Shown one piece after another: positions 46,023 to 55,179 of a stretch of 64,000 nucleotides of DNA (position 1 is the stretch's first letter; each line of letters begins with the position of its first letter). The DNA lies in contig NZ_CP048222.1 of the NCBI RefSeq assembly GCF_010119975.1, positions 806,001 to 870,000 of the forward strand, read 5' to 3'. A model generated the notes under the pieces. The model ran no database searches. It was given only the letters and a program-made list of their open reading frames with translations, and was not told the DNA's origin. The translations under genes were made by a program, and so were the position numbers. The DNA is from Rhodocytophaga rosea (lineage in GTDB: Bacteria; Bacteroidota; Bacteroidia; Cytophagales; 172606-1).

Positions 46023-46099
46023 CGTAATTCGTAATTCGTAATTCGTAATTCGTAATTCGTAATTCGTAATTCGTAATTCGTAATTCGTAATTCGTAATT
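46023..46099 (+). repeat. Heptanucleotide tandem repeat CGTAATT x 11
   Basis: Eleven perfect copies of the 7-bp unit at 46023-46099, ending 11 bp before the ATG of the TPR/OGT-like gene. Copy number changes would alter the leader or promoter spacing without touching the protein. The antisense repeat peptide (ITNYELR) is an artefact. Confidence 0.96.
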
Positions 46100-46110
46100 A
46101 TTTTCCTTTT

Positions 46111-48216
46111 ATGGACAAAAAAACCTGGCAAGAACTATTTCTAAAAGCGACTCAGGCTCATCAGCAAAATAAGTTGACAGAGGCGGAACAGCAATATAGG
46201 CAATTGCTCCAGGTGAATCCTTATCAGGCAGATGTACTTCATTTACTGGGAATTGTTTGCAGCCAGCAAAGCAGGCATGAGGAAGCGATTGCCTATATTC
46301 AAAAAGCCATCCGCTTATATCCGGAGGTGCCTGTATTTTACAATAATCTGGGAGAAGTATTTGCCAGGAAAGGGGAAACAGACAGAGCGATGAGCAGCTT
46401 TAGGAAAGCTATTCAACTGGCTCCGGATTTTGCGGAAGCGCATTATAATCTGGCCAACGTTCTCAAACAAGCCGGCCATTTAACCCAGGCCATCGATTCA
46501 TATACCCGAACCCTGCAACTAAAACCTGTACATATAAAAGCCCTGTATAACCTGGGAAACGCTTATATGGAGCAAGGTCTAATTAAGTCTGCCATGGAAT
46601 GTTACCAGCAGGTCGTGCATATACAACCCAACTTTGCAGAAGCACACAATAATCTGGGAATCGCATGGCAGGAATGGGACAACTGGGAAGAAGCCACTAT
46701 GCATTACCAAAAAGCCACGCTGTTGAATCCGGATTTTTCAGAAGCCTTCCGAAACCTGGCCAGTGCACTGGAAACACAAGGCAAAACTGAGGAAAGTTTG
46801 TTTGTGTACCAGCAGATGGTTAGAAAAGATCCGGCAAATCTAATTACCCGTTTTCAGGCTGATACAATTCCGCCGGTTATCTTCAATTCTGCAGCACAAA
46901 TCCAATCCTATCGTACCGGGTTGCTATCTACCCTTGATTTCTACACTACACAAGACTTTCGCCTGGATCTCAGCAAACTTCAGGATACTTCATTACAACC
47001 TTCATCTATTCTTATTTACCAGGGAGAAAACGACCGCCACATTAAAGAAAAGTATGCAACTGTATTTAACAAGTATTTCACTGGCTATAATCAGGTTAAG
47101 TTTACCAGAAATTCTTCCCTGCCACACATTGGGTTTGTAGTGACGGCCGGACATGAAGGGGTTTTTATAAAATGTATGCGGGGAATATTGAATAATCTTT
47201 CTGATACTCAATTTAAAATTACAGTAATATGTAGTGCGCCAAATGGGGAAAAGATCCTGCGTCCGGCCATCAGCAATCCAGGCGTCCTTTATCTGAGCAT
47301 TCCCAAACGCTTCGACCAGGCAGTGGAAACTATGCAGCTTGCAAAATTTGATATCTTGTATTACTGGGAAGTAGGAACTGATGCCATTAATTATTTTCTG
47401 CCCTATGTACGGATTGCTCCCATACAATGTACGAGTTGGGGCTGGCCAGTTACGAGCGGCATTCCGAATATAGATTATTTTATTTCCAGCAAATTATTAG
47501 AAATACCTCAAAGCCAGGATCAATACAGCGAAAAACTAGTGCAATTTAATCGCCTTCCTGTGTATTATTACTTTCCGCAAGCTCCTGGCCTCATAAGAAC
47601 ACGCTCAGACTTCAATATACCAGAAAAGGCGCATCTGTATGTGTGTACCCAGAATCTTCGGAAAGTTCATCCCGATTTCGATCAGATGATTGCCAGGATA
47701 CTCAGGCTGGATACTCAAGGAATACTTGCTTTCATTTCAGACAAACATACCACGGTTACTGAATTATTAAAAAGCAGATTTGCACAACACTTTCCTGAAT
47801 TAACAGATAGAATACATTTTCTACCCCGAATGGATGAAGACGACTATTTTCAGGTACTTACTCTGGCAGATGTGGTGCTGGATACCCTATATTATGGAGG
47901 CGGTGCCAATACCACTTATGATGCTTTTGCTGTGGGTACTCCAGTAATTACCTTGCCTACTGAATTTCACCGGGGCAGATATGCCTATGCGGCGTATCAG
48001 CAAATGGGTATTGAGAAATGTATTGCTGCTAATTCAAATGAATATGTACAGAAAGCCGTTCGTATAGCTTCCATTCCTGAATATCGGGCAGAAATCAGCA
48101 GAAAGATAAAAGCCGCACATCAGGCTGTTTTTGAAGATAAACAGGCCGTTACAGAATTGTCAGAATGGTTGTTGAGTGTATGGCAAGAGATAAATAAAAT
48201 ATCTTTCGAAAAATAA
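46111..48216 (+). CDS. TPR protein with O-GlcNAc-transferase-like domain
   Basis: 701 aa. The N-terminal 250 residues are about seven TPR units (VFYNNLGEVFARKGETDRAM, AEAHYNLANVLKQAGHL, ALYNLGNAYMEQGLI). A linker then leads to a GT41-like GT-B catalytic part (LPHIGFVVTAGHEGVF, then the C-terminal Rossmann half with DVVLDTLYYGGGANTTYDAF and VGTPVITLPTEFHRGRYAYA), the nucleotide-sugar site of OGT/SPINDLY-type enzymes. It probably glycosylates protein; the target is unknown. The adjoining TIGR03032 gene and the heptamer repeat suggest a co-acting, phase-variable pair (inference). The 3' end is 7 bp from the convergent caspase gene. Confidence 0.9.
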   Translation: MDKKTWQELFLKATQAHQQNKLTEAEQQYRQLLQVNPYQADVLHLLGIVCSQQSRHEEAIAYIQKAIRLYPEVPVFYNNLGEVFARKGETDRAMSSFRKAIQLAPDFAEAHYNLANVLKQAGHLTQAIDSYTRTLQLKPVHIKALYNLGNAYMEQGLIKSAMECYQQVVHIQPNFAEAHNNLGIAWQEWDNWEEATMHYQKATLLNPDFSEAFRNLASALETQGKTEESLFVYQQMVRKDPANLITRFQADTIPPVIFNSAAQIQSYRTGLLSTLDFYTTQDFRLDLSKLQDTSLQPSSILIYQGENDRHIKEKYATVFNKYFTGYNQVKFTRNSSLPHIGFVVTAGHEGVFIKCMRGILNNLSDTQFKITVICSAPNGEKILRPAISNPGVLYLSIPKRFDQAVETMQLAKFDILYYWEVGTDAINYFLPYVRIAPIQCTSWGWPVTSGIPNIDYFISSKLLEIPQSQDQYSEKLVQFNRLPVYYYFPQAPGLIRTRSDFNIPEKAHLYVCTQNLRKVHPDFDQMIARILRLDTQGILAFISDKHTTVTELLKSRFAQHFPELTDRIHFLPRMDEDDYFQVLTLADVVLDTLYYGGGANTTYDAFAVGTPVITLPTEFHRGRYAYAAYQQMGIEKCIAANSNEYVQKAVRIASIPEYRAEISRKIKAAHQAVFEDKQAVTELSEWLLSVWQEINKISFEK

Positions 48217-48223
48217 CCTGACT

Positions 48224-49093
48224 CTAATTCTTCCTTCTGATAAAAATAAAATCTCCTCCTTCGCTGCCAGCCCCAATAATATCGCCATACTGGGGAATCT
48301 GGTTATTGAGGCTGTTGCTGATCACATTTTCTTTCAGGCGGGTGAACAAACGCTCGGCGGTGAGGTAATTGTACTGGTTGGTTTGCAGGCGTTTTACCAG
48401 GTGTTCTATAAATGCACTCTGATCGGGCACTTCTTTCAGCGCACCGCTGGTCATGGCTTTGCGGCTGGGTAGTTCGTAAATTTGCTGGATGGCTTTGGAT
48501 GCCGAAGCTATACTGCCACGGGTTTTAAAAATACTGCCACTGAAACAGGCGTCGGCAATGAGCAAGGTATGCCTGGAACGGATCTGTTTTACATACTCCC
48601 GGATACTGCTATTGGGAATCCAGGTGGCAAAATCATTATTTTTGGCATCTGACGGAATCCAATAGCCAGTTTCAGTAGCTTCATCCCAGGTGCCGTGTCC
48701 GGCATAAAATATTAATACATTGTCGCTGGGCGTTACTTTTTTGGCTAGATCCTGCAATGCCAGAATCAATTCTTCCCGTTTAGGATTTTTAAGTATCGTT
48801 GTATTTTCTGGTTCAAAGGTATACTGCCGTTGTAAAACTTCGGTCAGTTTTCTGGAATCCCGGATAGGATTGTCCAATTTCTGAAACTTTTTATCCTCAT
48901 AATCTTCCACCCCAATAATGAGTGCATAATACTTGCCTTCTTTCACATACTGGGAAATATCGAAATTAATATCTGTGCTGGTGACATCAAAGTTAAACGT
49001 CTGGCTTGTGCCCTGCATATTATCCTGCGCAAATGCCTGAGAAACTGACAGCATCAGGAAAATGACAGCCTGTAAAATAGCGTTGGGTTTCAT
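48224..49093 (-). CDS. Secreted caspase-fold (C14) cysteine peptidase
   Basis: 289 aa with a signal peptide (residues 1-22, AFA-QDN). The peptidase C14 dyad is His133 (IFYAGHGTWDE) and Cys183 (LLIADACFSGSIF). The first strand YYALIIGVEDYED and the substrate-side turn GYWIPSDA match the metacaspase/paracaspase-like bacterial family. It should cleave proteins after basic residues; its export is inferred from the signal. It is the last gene of a four-gene minus-strand operon behind a giant T9SS protein, so processing of that protein is a natural hypothesis. No death-domain or sensor module is present. Confidence 0.9.
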   Translation of the reverse strand: MKPNAILQAVIFLMLSVSQAFAQDNMQGTSQTFNFDVTSTDINFDISQYVKEGKYYALIIGVEDYEDKKFQKLDNPIRDSRKLTEVLQRQYTFEPENTTILKNPKREELILALQDLAKKVTPSDNVLIFYAGHGTWDEATETGYWIPSDAKNNDFATWIPNSSIREYVKQIRSRHTLLIADACFSGSIFKTRGSIASASKAIQQIYELPSRKAMTSGALKEVPDQSAFIEHLVKRLQTNQYNYLTAERLFTRLKENVISNSLNNQIPQYGDIIGAGSEGGDFIFIRRKN

Positions 49094-49133
49094 AGCTTGT
49101 ACCTTCGTTTGTATTTGAAATATACTGTTAATT

Positions 49134-52100
49134 TCATTGCTTCACTATTTTTTGGGTAAACTTCCTGTCTCCGGCAGTTAAAATGAGGTGGTACATGCCA
49201 TCCGGAAGATGAGCCACTTGAATCGTTTGACCTTCCTTACCTCTCTCCCATTCTCCCGACCAGACTGACTTCCCCTGCGCATTATATATTTCAATGTTAC
49301 CCCCCATAATGCCTGATAAATTGAGTTTTGTATGGTCTATTACAATATATTCGATTGTTGGATTGGGATATACCGAAAATCTTTCTTTTTCAGAACCTGT
49401 TTCAAGACCTGTAACGATGGAAGCAGCCGTGACCACACCGACCACCTGGCTGTAAGCTGAGTATACATTATTAAAAGCCCTAATCCGGTAGAAAAACTTG
49501 GTACCACCAGGATCTGTAATGTCTTTGTGGGTATAAGTAGTACTATTTTCTCCAACAGAACCAAGCTCCACAAAAGCAGATTCATCTCCTTTTGAAACCT
49601 CAATAAAATAAGCTGTTTCACTTTCCGAATCATTCCAGGAAAGGATAATTTCACTCTCTGGCTTTAATGGATTGGCTATAGCCGTCAGATTGACTGGTAC
49701 AGAAGGGGCTCCTATTATTTTAATATCCCGGGTAAGAAAATCTATGCCTCCATTATCTTTTACAGTTATCCGGATGGTGACTTCTCCTATCTGATTGGCA
49801 TTGGGTTTAAATTGTAAACTGCCTGTGGTGGCCGGACTGGTATACATTATATTCACATTAGAAATCAAATTCTGATTTCCTCCTGGCAAAATCTGATGAG
49901 TGATAGTAATAGTTTGCCCCGGCTCTCCCCCAGAAGAAATACCAGAGAGTGTAACTGTTTGCAGAGGAACGTTCTGGGCTAGTGGCTGGTCTGAAATGGG
50001 ATTTAAGGTAGGCGCATCATTGATATTGACAATTGTAATGATAAATACCTTCTCAAAGAATAACCCGGCAGCATCGGTGGTACGTAGCCGGATACTATAA
50101 CTGCTTTTTGCCTCAAAATTAAAGAGAACGTTTGTTTGGAGTTGATTGCTTTCAATAACAAAACTGCCATTATCGGTACTTCCGGTACCATCTACCAGTG
50201 AATAGGTATGGGTATTGCCTGCATCGGCATCTATAGTAGTCAGGTTGCCGACAGAAGTCTTGACCGGTTTATTTTCCATCACAGAAGCAGCACTTAAGGT
50301 AATATTCGTGGGTGCATCATTGTCGTCGCTCACGGTAATTACAAAGGCTTTTTCAATATATAAACCGCTGGCATCTGTGCTTCTTATCCGGATACGATAG
50401 GTAGATTTAACTTCGAAATTGAAAGCTATGTTGGCTTTAAGCTTTAATTGTCCGTTTTCGATGATGAAACTTGCATTATCATCATCGGTATTATCAGCAG
50501 CCGTAGCAAACGTATAAGCATGCGTATCACCGGCCGTAGCATCGCTTGTAGCGAAAATACCTACGGCAGCTCCGGTTTGATTTTCTGGAACAGCCGCCGC
50601 AGTGAGTGTCAGGTTGGTGGGCAGCAGAAACAAACGGCTGTAGATTCCCTGCTGGGCATTTACATCGCCATTGCCGCAATCTCCGCCACTGCGCCAGGCA
50701 ATTACAAAATTTCCGGCCATATTCATGGCAAGCGCAGGCTTATCCTGATCTCCTTTGGTATACGAGTTAACCCGGAATTCACTGCTGAGGGCATCTCCAT
50801 TGCTATTGTAACGCCTGGCGATTGCTGAATTACAGGAGCCATCCAGCGGATTGGGTTCCGTATCCGACTCACTCGACCACACGACCGTAAAATTTCCAAC
50901 GGCATCCATAAAAACACGGCTAAACAAGTTATTCCGGTTTACTCCAGTCCATGTATTAATTTTTATAGCTATATTATTTGCCGGATTATCCAGCCTGGTG
51001 CCATTGGCACTAAAACGAGCCCGGAAAATATCGTATCCGGAGGCGCCATTGGTATCTTCAAAATCACTGTCCCATACAATCACAAAATTTCCTACCGCAT
51101 CCATTGCTGCAGAAGGACGACGTTTCACTCCCCTGGTACTGTTAGAACTATCTACTGTAAACTGATTTCCTTGTGCCACACCCAGTCGGTTATATCTTCT
51201 GGCGTATAGTCCCTGGTAAACATTGTAATCCGCAGGATTTTCCTGCCAGGCCACTACAAAATCACCATCCTGATCCATGGCTACTGCCGGATTTCCTGTA
51301 TTAAATCCATCAGGTTCATCAATGGCAAATTCACCACCCTGAGCAATACCAGAAACATTATACCGCTTTCCCCAGATTCTATCATCTCCAACCCATACTA
51401 CTACAAAATCACCATCCGCATCCATGGCTACTTCCGGACTGTCTGGAAAAACTGCTGATGGGCCTATATTGAATTCAGTTCCCTGCACCACACCAGATGC
51501 ATTATACCGCTTTCCCCATAATTGATTTCCGCTCTGCCAGACAACTACAAAATTACCATTCTGATCCATGGCTACCGATGAATTCGTTTGACTCCCGGTA
51601 ATGATGCTGTTTATCCTGAATTCACTGCCCTGAGCAATGCCCGCTGCATTGTAGCGCTGGGCATAGATGTTTGCTTCTCCGGCTGCATCTCCCTCTCTCC
51701 CGGAACTTTGCCAGATTAATACATAATCCCCACTGGCATCCATAGCAGCAATTACACCACTGGTATTACCCGCACTGATCCGTTGATCTGAAGTGGATAA
51801 GGTATAGCGCTGGGCAAAAACATCTTCATTAGACGTAGGACTTAACTGTCCATAGCTACTGTAAGCGATAATAAAATTACCTGCTGCATCTGTGGCCACT
51901 GCAGCTTTTGTCTGCTTACCAGTAGTAAAAGCATTTACTAAAAACTCATTTGCATCTATGGCGTTTCCAGTTCTGGTGTATCTTCTGGTATAGATCCCTT
52001 CCTCTGAGCCATCCTGACCTATGCTTTGCCAAATGATTACAAAGATTCCCCCTTCATCCGTAGCTACTACCGGTCGGCTCTGGTCACTGGTGGTATAGGT

Positions 52101-53225
52101 ATTTACCGGAAATTCACTACCGCCTGTATTATTTACAAATCTTCTGGCAAATACACCTTCTCCTGCACCATCCTGATTAGTGCTCACCCAGGTAATCATA
52201 AAAATACTGGAACCAGCCGTATCTCCGGTTGTTACCGCCACCGATGGCTCCCTCTGGCTGCCAGCCGTAGTTGTATTGACAGGCAGGTCACCGCTTTGGG
52301 CTGTTCCGGCTGCATTATAGCGTTTAGCAAAAATACCATCCCCTGCCCCATCGCTGCTCTGCCAGGCAATAACAAAATTTCCGGTATCATCCATACTGAT
52401 GGCCGGAGCAATCTGGTTGCCAGCTGTAGTTGTGTTCACGACTACTTCATTTGCGGTCTGGGCAGCACCGGCAGCATTATATCGCCTGAGATAAATACCT
52501 GTCCCTGAAGCATCCAATCCTTCCCAGGCCAATACAAAATCTCCATTGCGGAACATGGCTATCGCTGGATTGGTCTGTTCGCCAGTGGTTAGATTATTGG
52601 CTTGAATCACTGGAAGCTGGGCTACTCCAGCGGCAGTGTATCGTTGTGCATAAATACCATTCAGCGAACCATCTTGCCCTTCACTTTGCCAGGTGATTAC
52701 AAAATCACCATCCGCATCCATCGCCACCGCCGGATTTACCTGGTTTCCAGTCGTATAGCCTGTATTCACTAATTTTCCATCCGGATCTAAAGGCTTTCCG
52801 GCAGCATCGTACCGGCGCATATAAATATCGTAACCGGAATTAGCAATCTGGCTGTTGCCTTGCCACACCACTACAAAATCACCATCCGGGTCTACAGCAA
52901 TGGCTGCATTTACCTGATTATTCGTAGTAAAGGAATTAACTTGTATAGGATTTCCTGCAGTTGCTGCGCCAGTCTGAGCCAGGGTTTCTGTAGAGGTTGC
53001 CAGACCGGTTACGAAGGCACTTCCAACAGAAATCAGGCTGAGTTGCTGTTGAAAACGGCTAAGCTGGCATTGCAGGCGGTTGATGCGTTGAAGCAATCCA
53101 TTCCGCTTGTGTGTGGGTAAAGTTTTGAAAGTACCTTTCAACAGTCTACGCTCCAGGCGGTTTTTGCACTTGGCAAACTGTTCTTGTACTTTCCTATAAT
53201 AGATGAGTAGTATTCTTTTATTCAT
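49134..53225 (-). CDS. Giant repeat-rich T9SS-secreted surface protein
   Basis: 1363 aa. The N-terminus is unusually long and basic (RLERRLLKGTFKTLPTHKRN ... QRINRLQCQLSRF) before a hydrophobic signal, a format known from other large exported Bacteroidota proteins. About fourteen units of 50-60 residues follow (AIAVDPDGDFVVVWQ, IYMRRYDAAG patterns) to about residue 870, then two cadherin-like domains (YRIRIRSTDASGLYIEKAF, SIRLRTTDAAGLFFEKVF), a further Ig-like and an FN3 domain, and a T9SS type A sorting domain (RFSVYPNPTIEYIVID) at the end. Repeats with DxDGDF are Ca-binding-like. It is probably an adhesin or matrix protein. Operon with the neighbours at gaps of 28-40 bp. Confidence 0.9.
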   Translation of the reverse strand: MNKRILLIYYRKVQEQFAKCKNRLERRLLKGTFKTLPTHKRNGLLQRINRLQCQLSRFQQQLSLISVGSAFVTGLATSTETLAQTGAATAGNPIQVNSFTTNNQVNAAIAVDPDGDFVVVWQGNSQIANSGYDIYMRRYDAAGKPLDPDGKLVNTGYTTGNQVNPAVAMDADGDFVITWQSEGQDGSLNGIYAQRYTAAGVAQLPVIQANNLTTGEQTNPAIAMFRNGDFVLAWEGLDASGTGIYLRRYNAAGAAQTANEVVVNTTTAGNQIAPAISMDDTGNFVIAWQSSDGAGDGIFAKRYNAAGTAQSGDLPVNTTTAGSQREPSVAVTTGDTAGSSIFMITWVSTNQDGAGEGVFARRFVNNTGGSEFPVNTYTTSDQSRPVVATDEGGIFVIIWQSIGQDGSEEGIYTRRYTRTGNAIDANEFLVNAFTTGKQTKAAVATDAAGNFIIAYSSYGQLSPTSNEDVFAQRYTLSTSDQRISAGNTSGVIAAMDASGDYVLIWQSSGREGDAAGEANIYAQRYNAAGIAQGSEFRINSIITGSQTNSSVAMDQNGNFVVVWQSGNQLWGKRYNASGVVQGTEFNIGPSAVFPDSPEVAMDADGDFVVVWVGDDRIWGKRYNVSGIAQGGEFAIDEPDGFNTGNPAVAMDQDGDFVVAWQENPADYNVYQGLYARRYNRLGVAQGNQFTVDSSNSTRGVKRRPSAAMDAVGNFVIVWDSDFEDTNGASGYDIFRARFSANGTRLDNPANNIAIKINTWTGVNRNNLFSRVFMDAVGNFTVVWSSESDTEPNPLDGSCNSAIARRYNSNGDALSSEFRVNSYTKGDQDKPALAMNMAGNFVIAWRSGGDCGNGDVNAQQGIYSRLFLLPTNLTLTAAAVPENQTGAAVGIFATSDATAGDTHAYTFATAADNTDDDNASFIIENGQLKLKANIAFNFEVKSTYRIRIRSTDASGLYIEKAFVITVSDDNDAPTNITLSAASVMENKPVKTSVGNLTTIDADAGNTHTYSLVDGTGSTDNGSFVIESNQLQTNVLFNFEAKSSYSIRLRTTDAAGLFFEKVFIITIVNINDAPTLNPISDQPLAQNVPLQTVTLSGISSGGEPGQTITITHQILPGGNQNLISNVNIMYTSPATTGSLQFKPNANQIGEVTIRITVKDNGGIDFLTRDIKIIGAPSVPVNLTAIANPLKPESEIILSWNDSESETAYFIEVSKGDESAFVELGSVGENSTTYTHKDITDPGGTKFFYRIRAFNNVYSAYSQVVGVVTAASIVTGLETGSEKERFSVYPNPTIEYIVIDHTKLNLSGIMGGNIEIYNAQGKSVWSGEWERGKEGQTIQVAHLPDGMYHLILTAGDRKFTQKIVKQ

Positions 53226-53253
53226 GGAGAGGCATAGTCCAAGGAGTGAACTG

Positions 53254-53988
53254 TTACTGTACTGTTTTGATCTCTACTTCGTTATTGCTGTAAATGGGTG
53301 TTGTAGAACCTGTAGGGATGATATATGCCCTCACATAATAGGTAGTTCCGGCTGCAAGTCCGCTTATGTTGGAGGTAAATCCTTGTGCCGCTGTTAATGC
53401 ACCAAGTATAGTCTTGGGATCTGTTATTTCCGGGGTCGGCTCAGCTGACCAGCAATGTCCATGTTCCTGGATAGCACCACCCACTGCAGCCAACTGGTTT
53501 TCTGAAACTGACCCTAAAGCTGTAGCTGTGGTTTTGCTGATATTATTTACCTGTGCAGAAAAAACCGGAGTAGTAATATCTCCTACATTGAAAGTGTATT
53601 GTTTACCATATTTCACTTCGCTGTCAGTTTTTGCATAAGCCCGGTAAGCATACGTCTCTTGTTTCTCTAATCCATAAATTTTCCTTTCGAATTCACCAAC
53701 TTCTGCGGAAGCACCCTGACCTGCCAGAATATTTTTAACATTAGGAGTTTCTAAGGTTAAATTCAAGCCGGGAGCAGAAATACTATAACAAAAGCCATAA
53801 TTAGTAACCTTCAAATTACCAACATCTAGGATAGCACCTTTCAGGGTAGCTGCATCTGAGAATTCCGGCCGATCCACCCCTTCATTGGTTACTACAATCA
53901 ACACATGGTCGTATTCCATCTCTTCGCAGGCGGTAACAATGCATATTAGGAAGCATAAAATCAGGGTATATATTTTTTTCATAATCAA
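53254..53988 (-). CDS. Lipoprotein with two FN3-like domains
   Basis: 244 aa. The lipoprotein signal ends in VTAC (Cys21). There are two beta-sandwich domains, each with a Tyr/Cys/Gly-rich core (VTNYGFCYSIS, YAYRAYAKTDSEVKYG; then GGAIQEHGHCWSAEP, TTYYVRAYIIPTGSTTPIYS). This is the pattern of Bacteroidota FN3-like lipoprotein repeats. Two starts (ATG 53988 or 53982) are possible. It precedes the T9SS giant by 28 bp and follows the membrane protein by 30 bp. A role as surface partner or anchor is inferred. Confidence 0.82.
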   Translation of the reverse strand: MIMKKIYTLILCFLICIVTACEEMEYDHVLIVVTNEGVDRPEFSDAATLKGAILDVGNLKVTNYGFCYSISAPGLNLTLETPNVKNILAGQGASAEVGEFERKIYGLEKQETYAYRAYAKTDSEVKYGKQYTFNVGDITTPVFSAQVNNISKTTATALGSVSENQLAAVGGAIQEHGHCWSAEPTPEITDPKTILGALTAAQGFTSNISGLAAGTTYYVRAYIIPTGSTTPIYSNNEVEIKTVQ

Positions 53989-54018
53989 TAAATAACATTG
54001 GATCAGGTATCACTCGAA

Positions 54019-54813
54019 TCAAAATTTATACTGGAAACCTATGCTTGTGCTTTGAAATACAGGATCGTAGTGGAATTGAAAACCAGTCTGAGTTCGCTTA
54101 CTCCGGATTTTGCGCTGAATCTGCTGGTTGCGGGTGCCCCTGATGGCAACTAAGGCAATATCTGTAAGCCAGATAGCAGCCGCCGCACGGGTGAGGTAGA
54201 TATAATTACGCCGCTGGTTATTGGCTGCTGTATAGTTATTTTGTACATCTGTTAAGGTTTCTGAAGCTTTGTATTGCTTGTATTTTTTATTAGCTCCTAT
54301 TTTAAATGCGATGCCTGTTCCCATCATTCCCACGGCTACTGCACCTATGGCCCAATATCCCTTGCCTTCCCGCACTTTGTAATCGCCTAAACCAGGCAAT
54401 AAAAGAGATAACAAGGCTTTGTCGGCTCCACCTAATTTCAACAATCTGTCTTCCCGGAATTTTACATCTATATTGGCAACAAGCTTGAACGTTACATTTT
54501 TGCCATCAAAGGAAGGATATTCCTCCAGGCAGTCCCAGGTAGCGATTTTACCTTTTCCCGGCCGGATGCCTTCCCCCAAATCACCATCTATGTATTTTAA
54601 TGGTCCCTTCAACGTGATACCTCCATCCTGGGAGAAATATAGGTCTACTGTATATTTATCGTACTTACCCTGGCGGGCGGTCATATCATAGGTGATATCT
54701 ATGGTCCGGTCGAAAGGATCTAGGGATGCCTGAATATTAGTGATCTGCTGCGCCTGCATCCATGCTGGCATCAATAAAAGAGCAAATAGCAGCAGAGATA
54801 AAACATGTTTCAT
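54019..54813 (-). CDS. Ig-like plus membrane protein, first gene of caspase operon
   Basis: 264 aa. Signal peptide to about residue 21 (MQA-QQI). An N-terminal Ig-like domain (ITNIQASLDPFDRTIDITYD, VDLYFSQDGGITLKGP, GKGKIATWDCLEEYPS) is of the type found next to or fused to caspase-fold proteins in Bacteroidota. Then follow hydrophobic segments (ALLSLLLPGLGDYK, YWAIGAVAVGMMGTGIAF, TRAAAAIWLTDIALVAI) separated by a helical region. The end (FQFHYDPVFQSTSIGFQYKF) looks like a beta-barrel strand. No enzyme motif. It leads a four-gene operon with its own promoter about 135 bp upstream. Confidence 0.8.
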   Translation of the reverse strand: MKHVLSLLLFALLLMPAWMQAQQITNIQASLDPFDRTIDITYDMTARQGKYDKYTVDLYFSQDGGITLKGPLKYIDGDLGEGIRPGKGKIATWDCLEEYPSFDGKNVTFKLVANIDVKFREDRLLKLGGADKALLSLLLPGLGDYKVREGKGYWAIGAVAVGMMGTGIAFKIGANKKYKQYKASETLTDVQNNYTAANNQRRNYIYLTRAAAAIWLTDIALVAIRGTRNQQIQRKIRSKRTQTGFQFHYDPVFQSTSIGFQYKF

Positions 54814-54947
54814 ACAGGTAATAAACAGAAGTGATAGCTATGAGTAGGTTCACTAACTTGTAGTAACACTCTAAAGGCTTGATATTATAATAAGTAAGTA
54901 GGATAAATATACTAAAAATGCAGGTATGATTTTTTGGCGCTGGCTAA

Positions 54948-54979
54948 CAAATGTATTTTAATTTAGTTCTCCTTACAAT
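54948..54979 (-). promoter_or_regulatory. Promoter of the caspase/T9SS operon
   Basis: On the minus strand ATTG (54976-54979), 20-bp spacer, TACATTTG (54948-54955). The -7 box is exact and the -33 box has one mismatch. It predicts a leader of about 125 nt before the ATG at 54813. The remainder of the 366-bp gap (54814-55179) shows no gene. Confidence 0.62.
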
Positions 54980-55179
54980 ACCCAGAATCAGGTATTTTTA
55001 TAACATTATTATCAGTAGCCAGTGTTATCCTATTTTGTCTCTGGCTGTTTGAGTTCACTCACATAATTATCTGATTGTTTCACATCATACCCTTAATAAA
55101 TTACATATAAACTAATTATTTTACTATTTTATAAGTAACTTGGCTTTTATACGCCACCTTACTTTCAAAGAATATAATA

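Noticed and set aside
46023-46099. Possible CRISPR-like array
   Set aside because: The unit is 7 bp with no spacers; it is a simple tandem repeat.
45886-46131. Minus-strand open frame with repeated ITNYELR peptide
   Set aside because: Pure translation of the heptamer repeat in one frame; it crosses two real genes on the other strand.
48224-49093. Anti-phage caspase defence module
   Set aside because: The peptidase has a signal peptide and sits behind T9SS surface genes; no sensor, reverse transcriptase, CRISPR or gasdermin partner is present.
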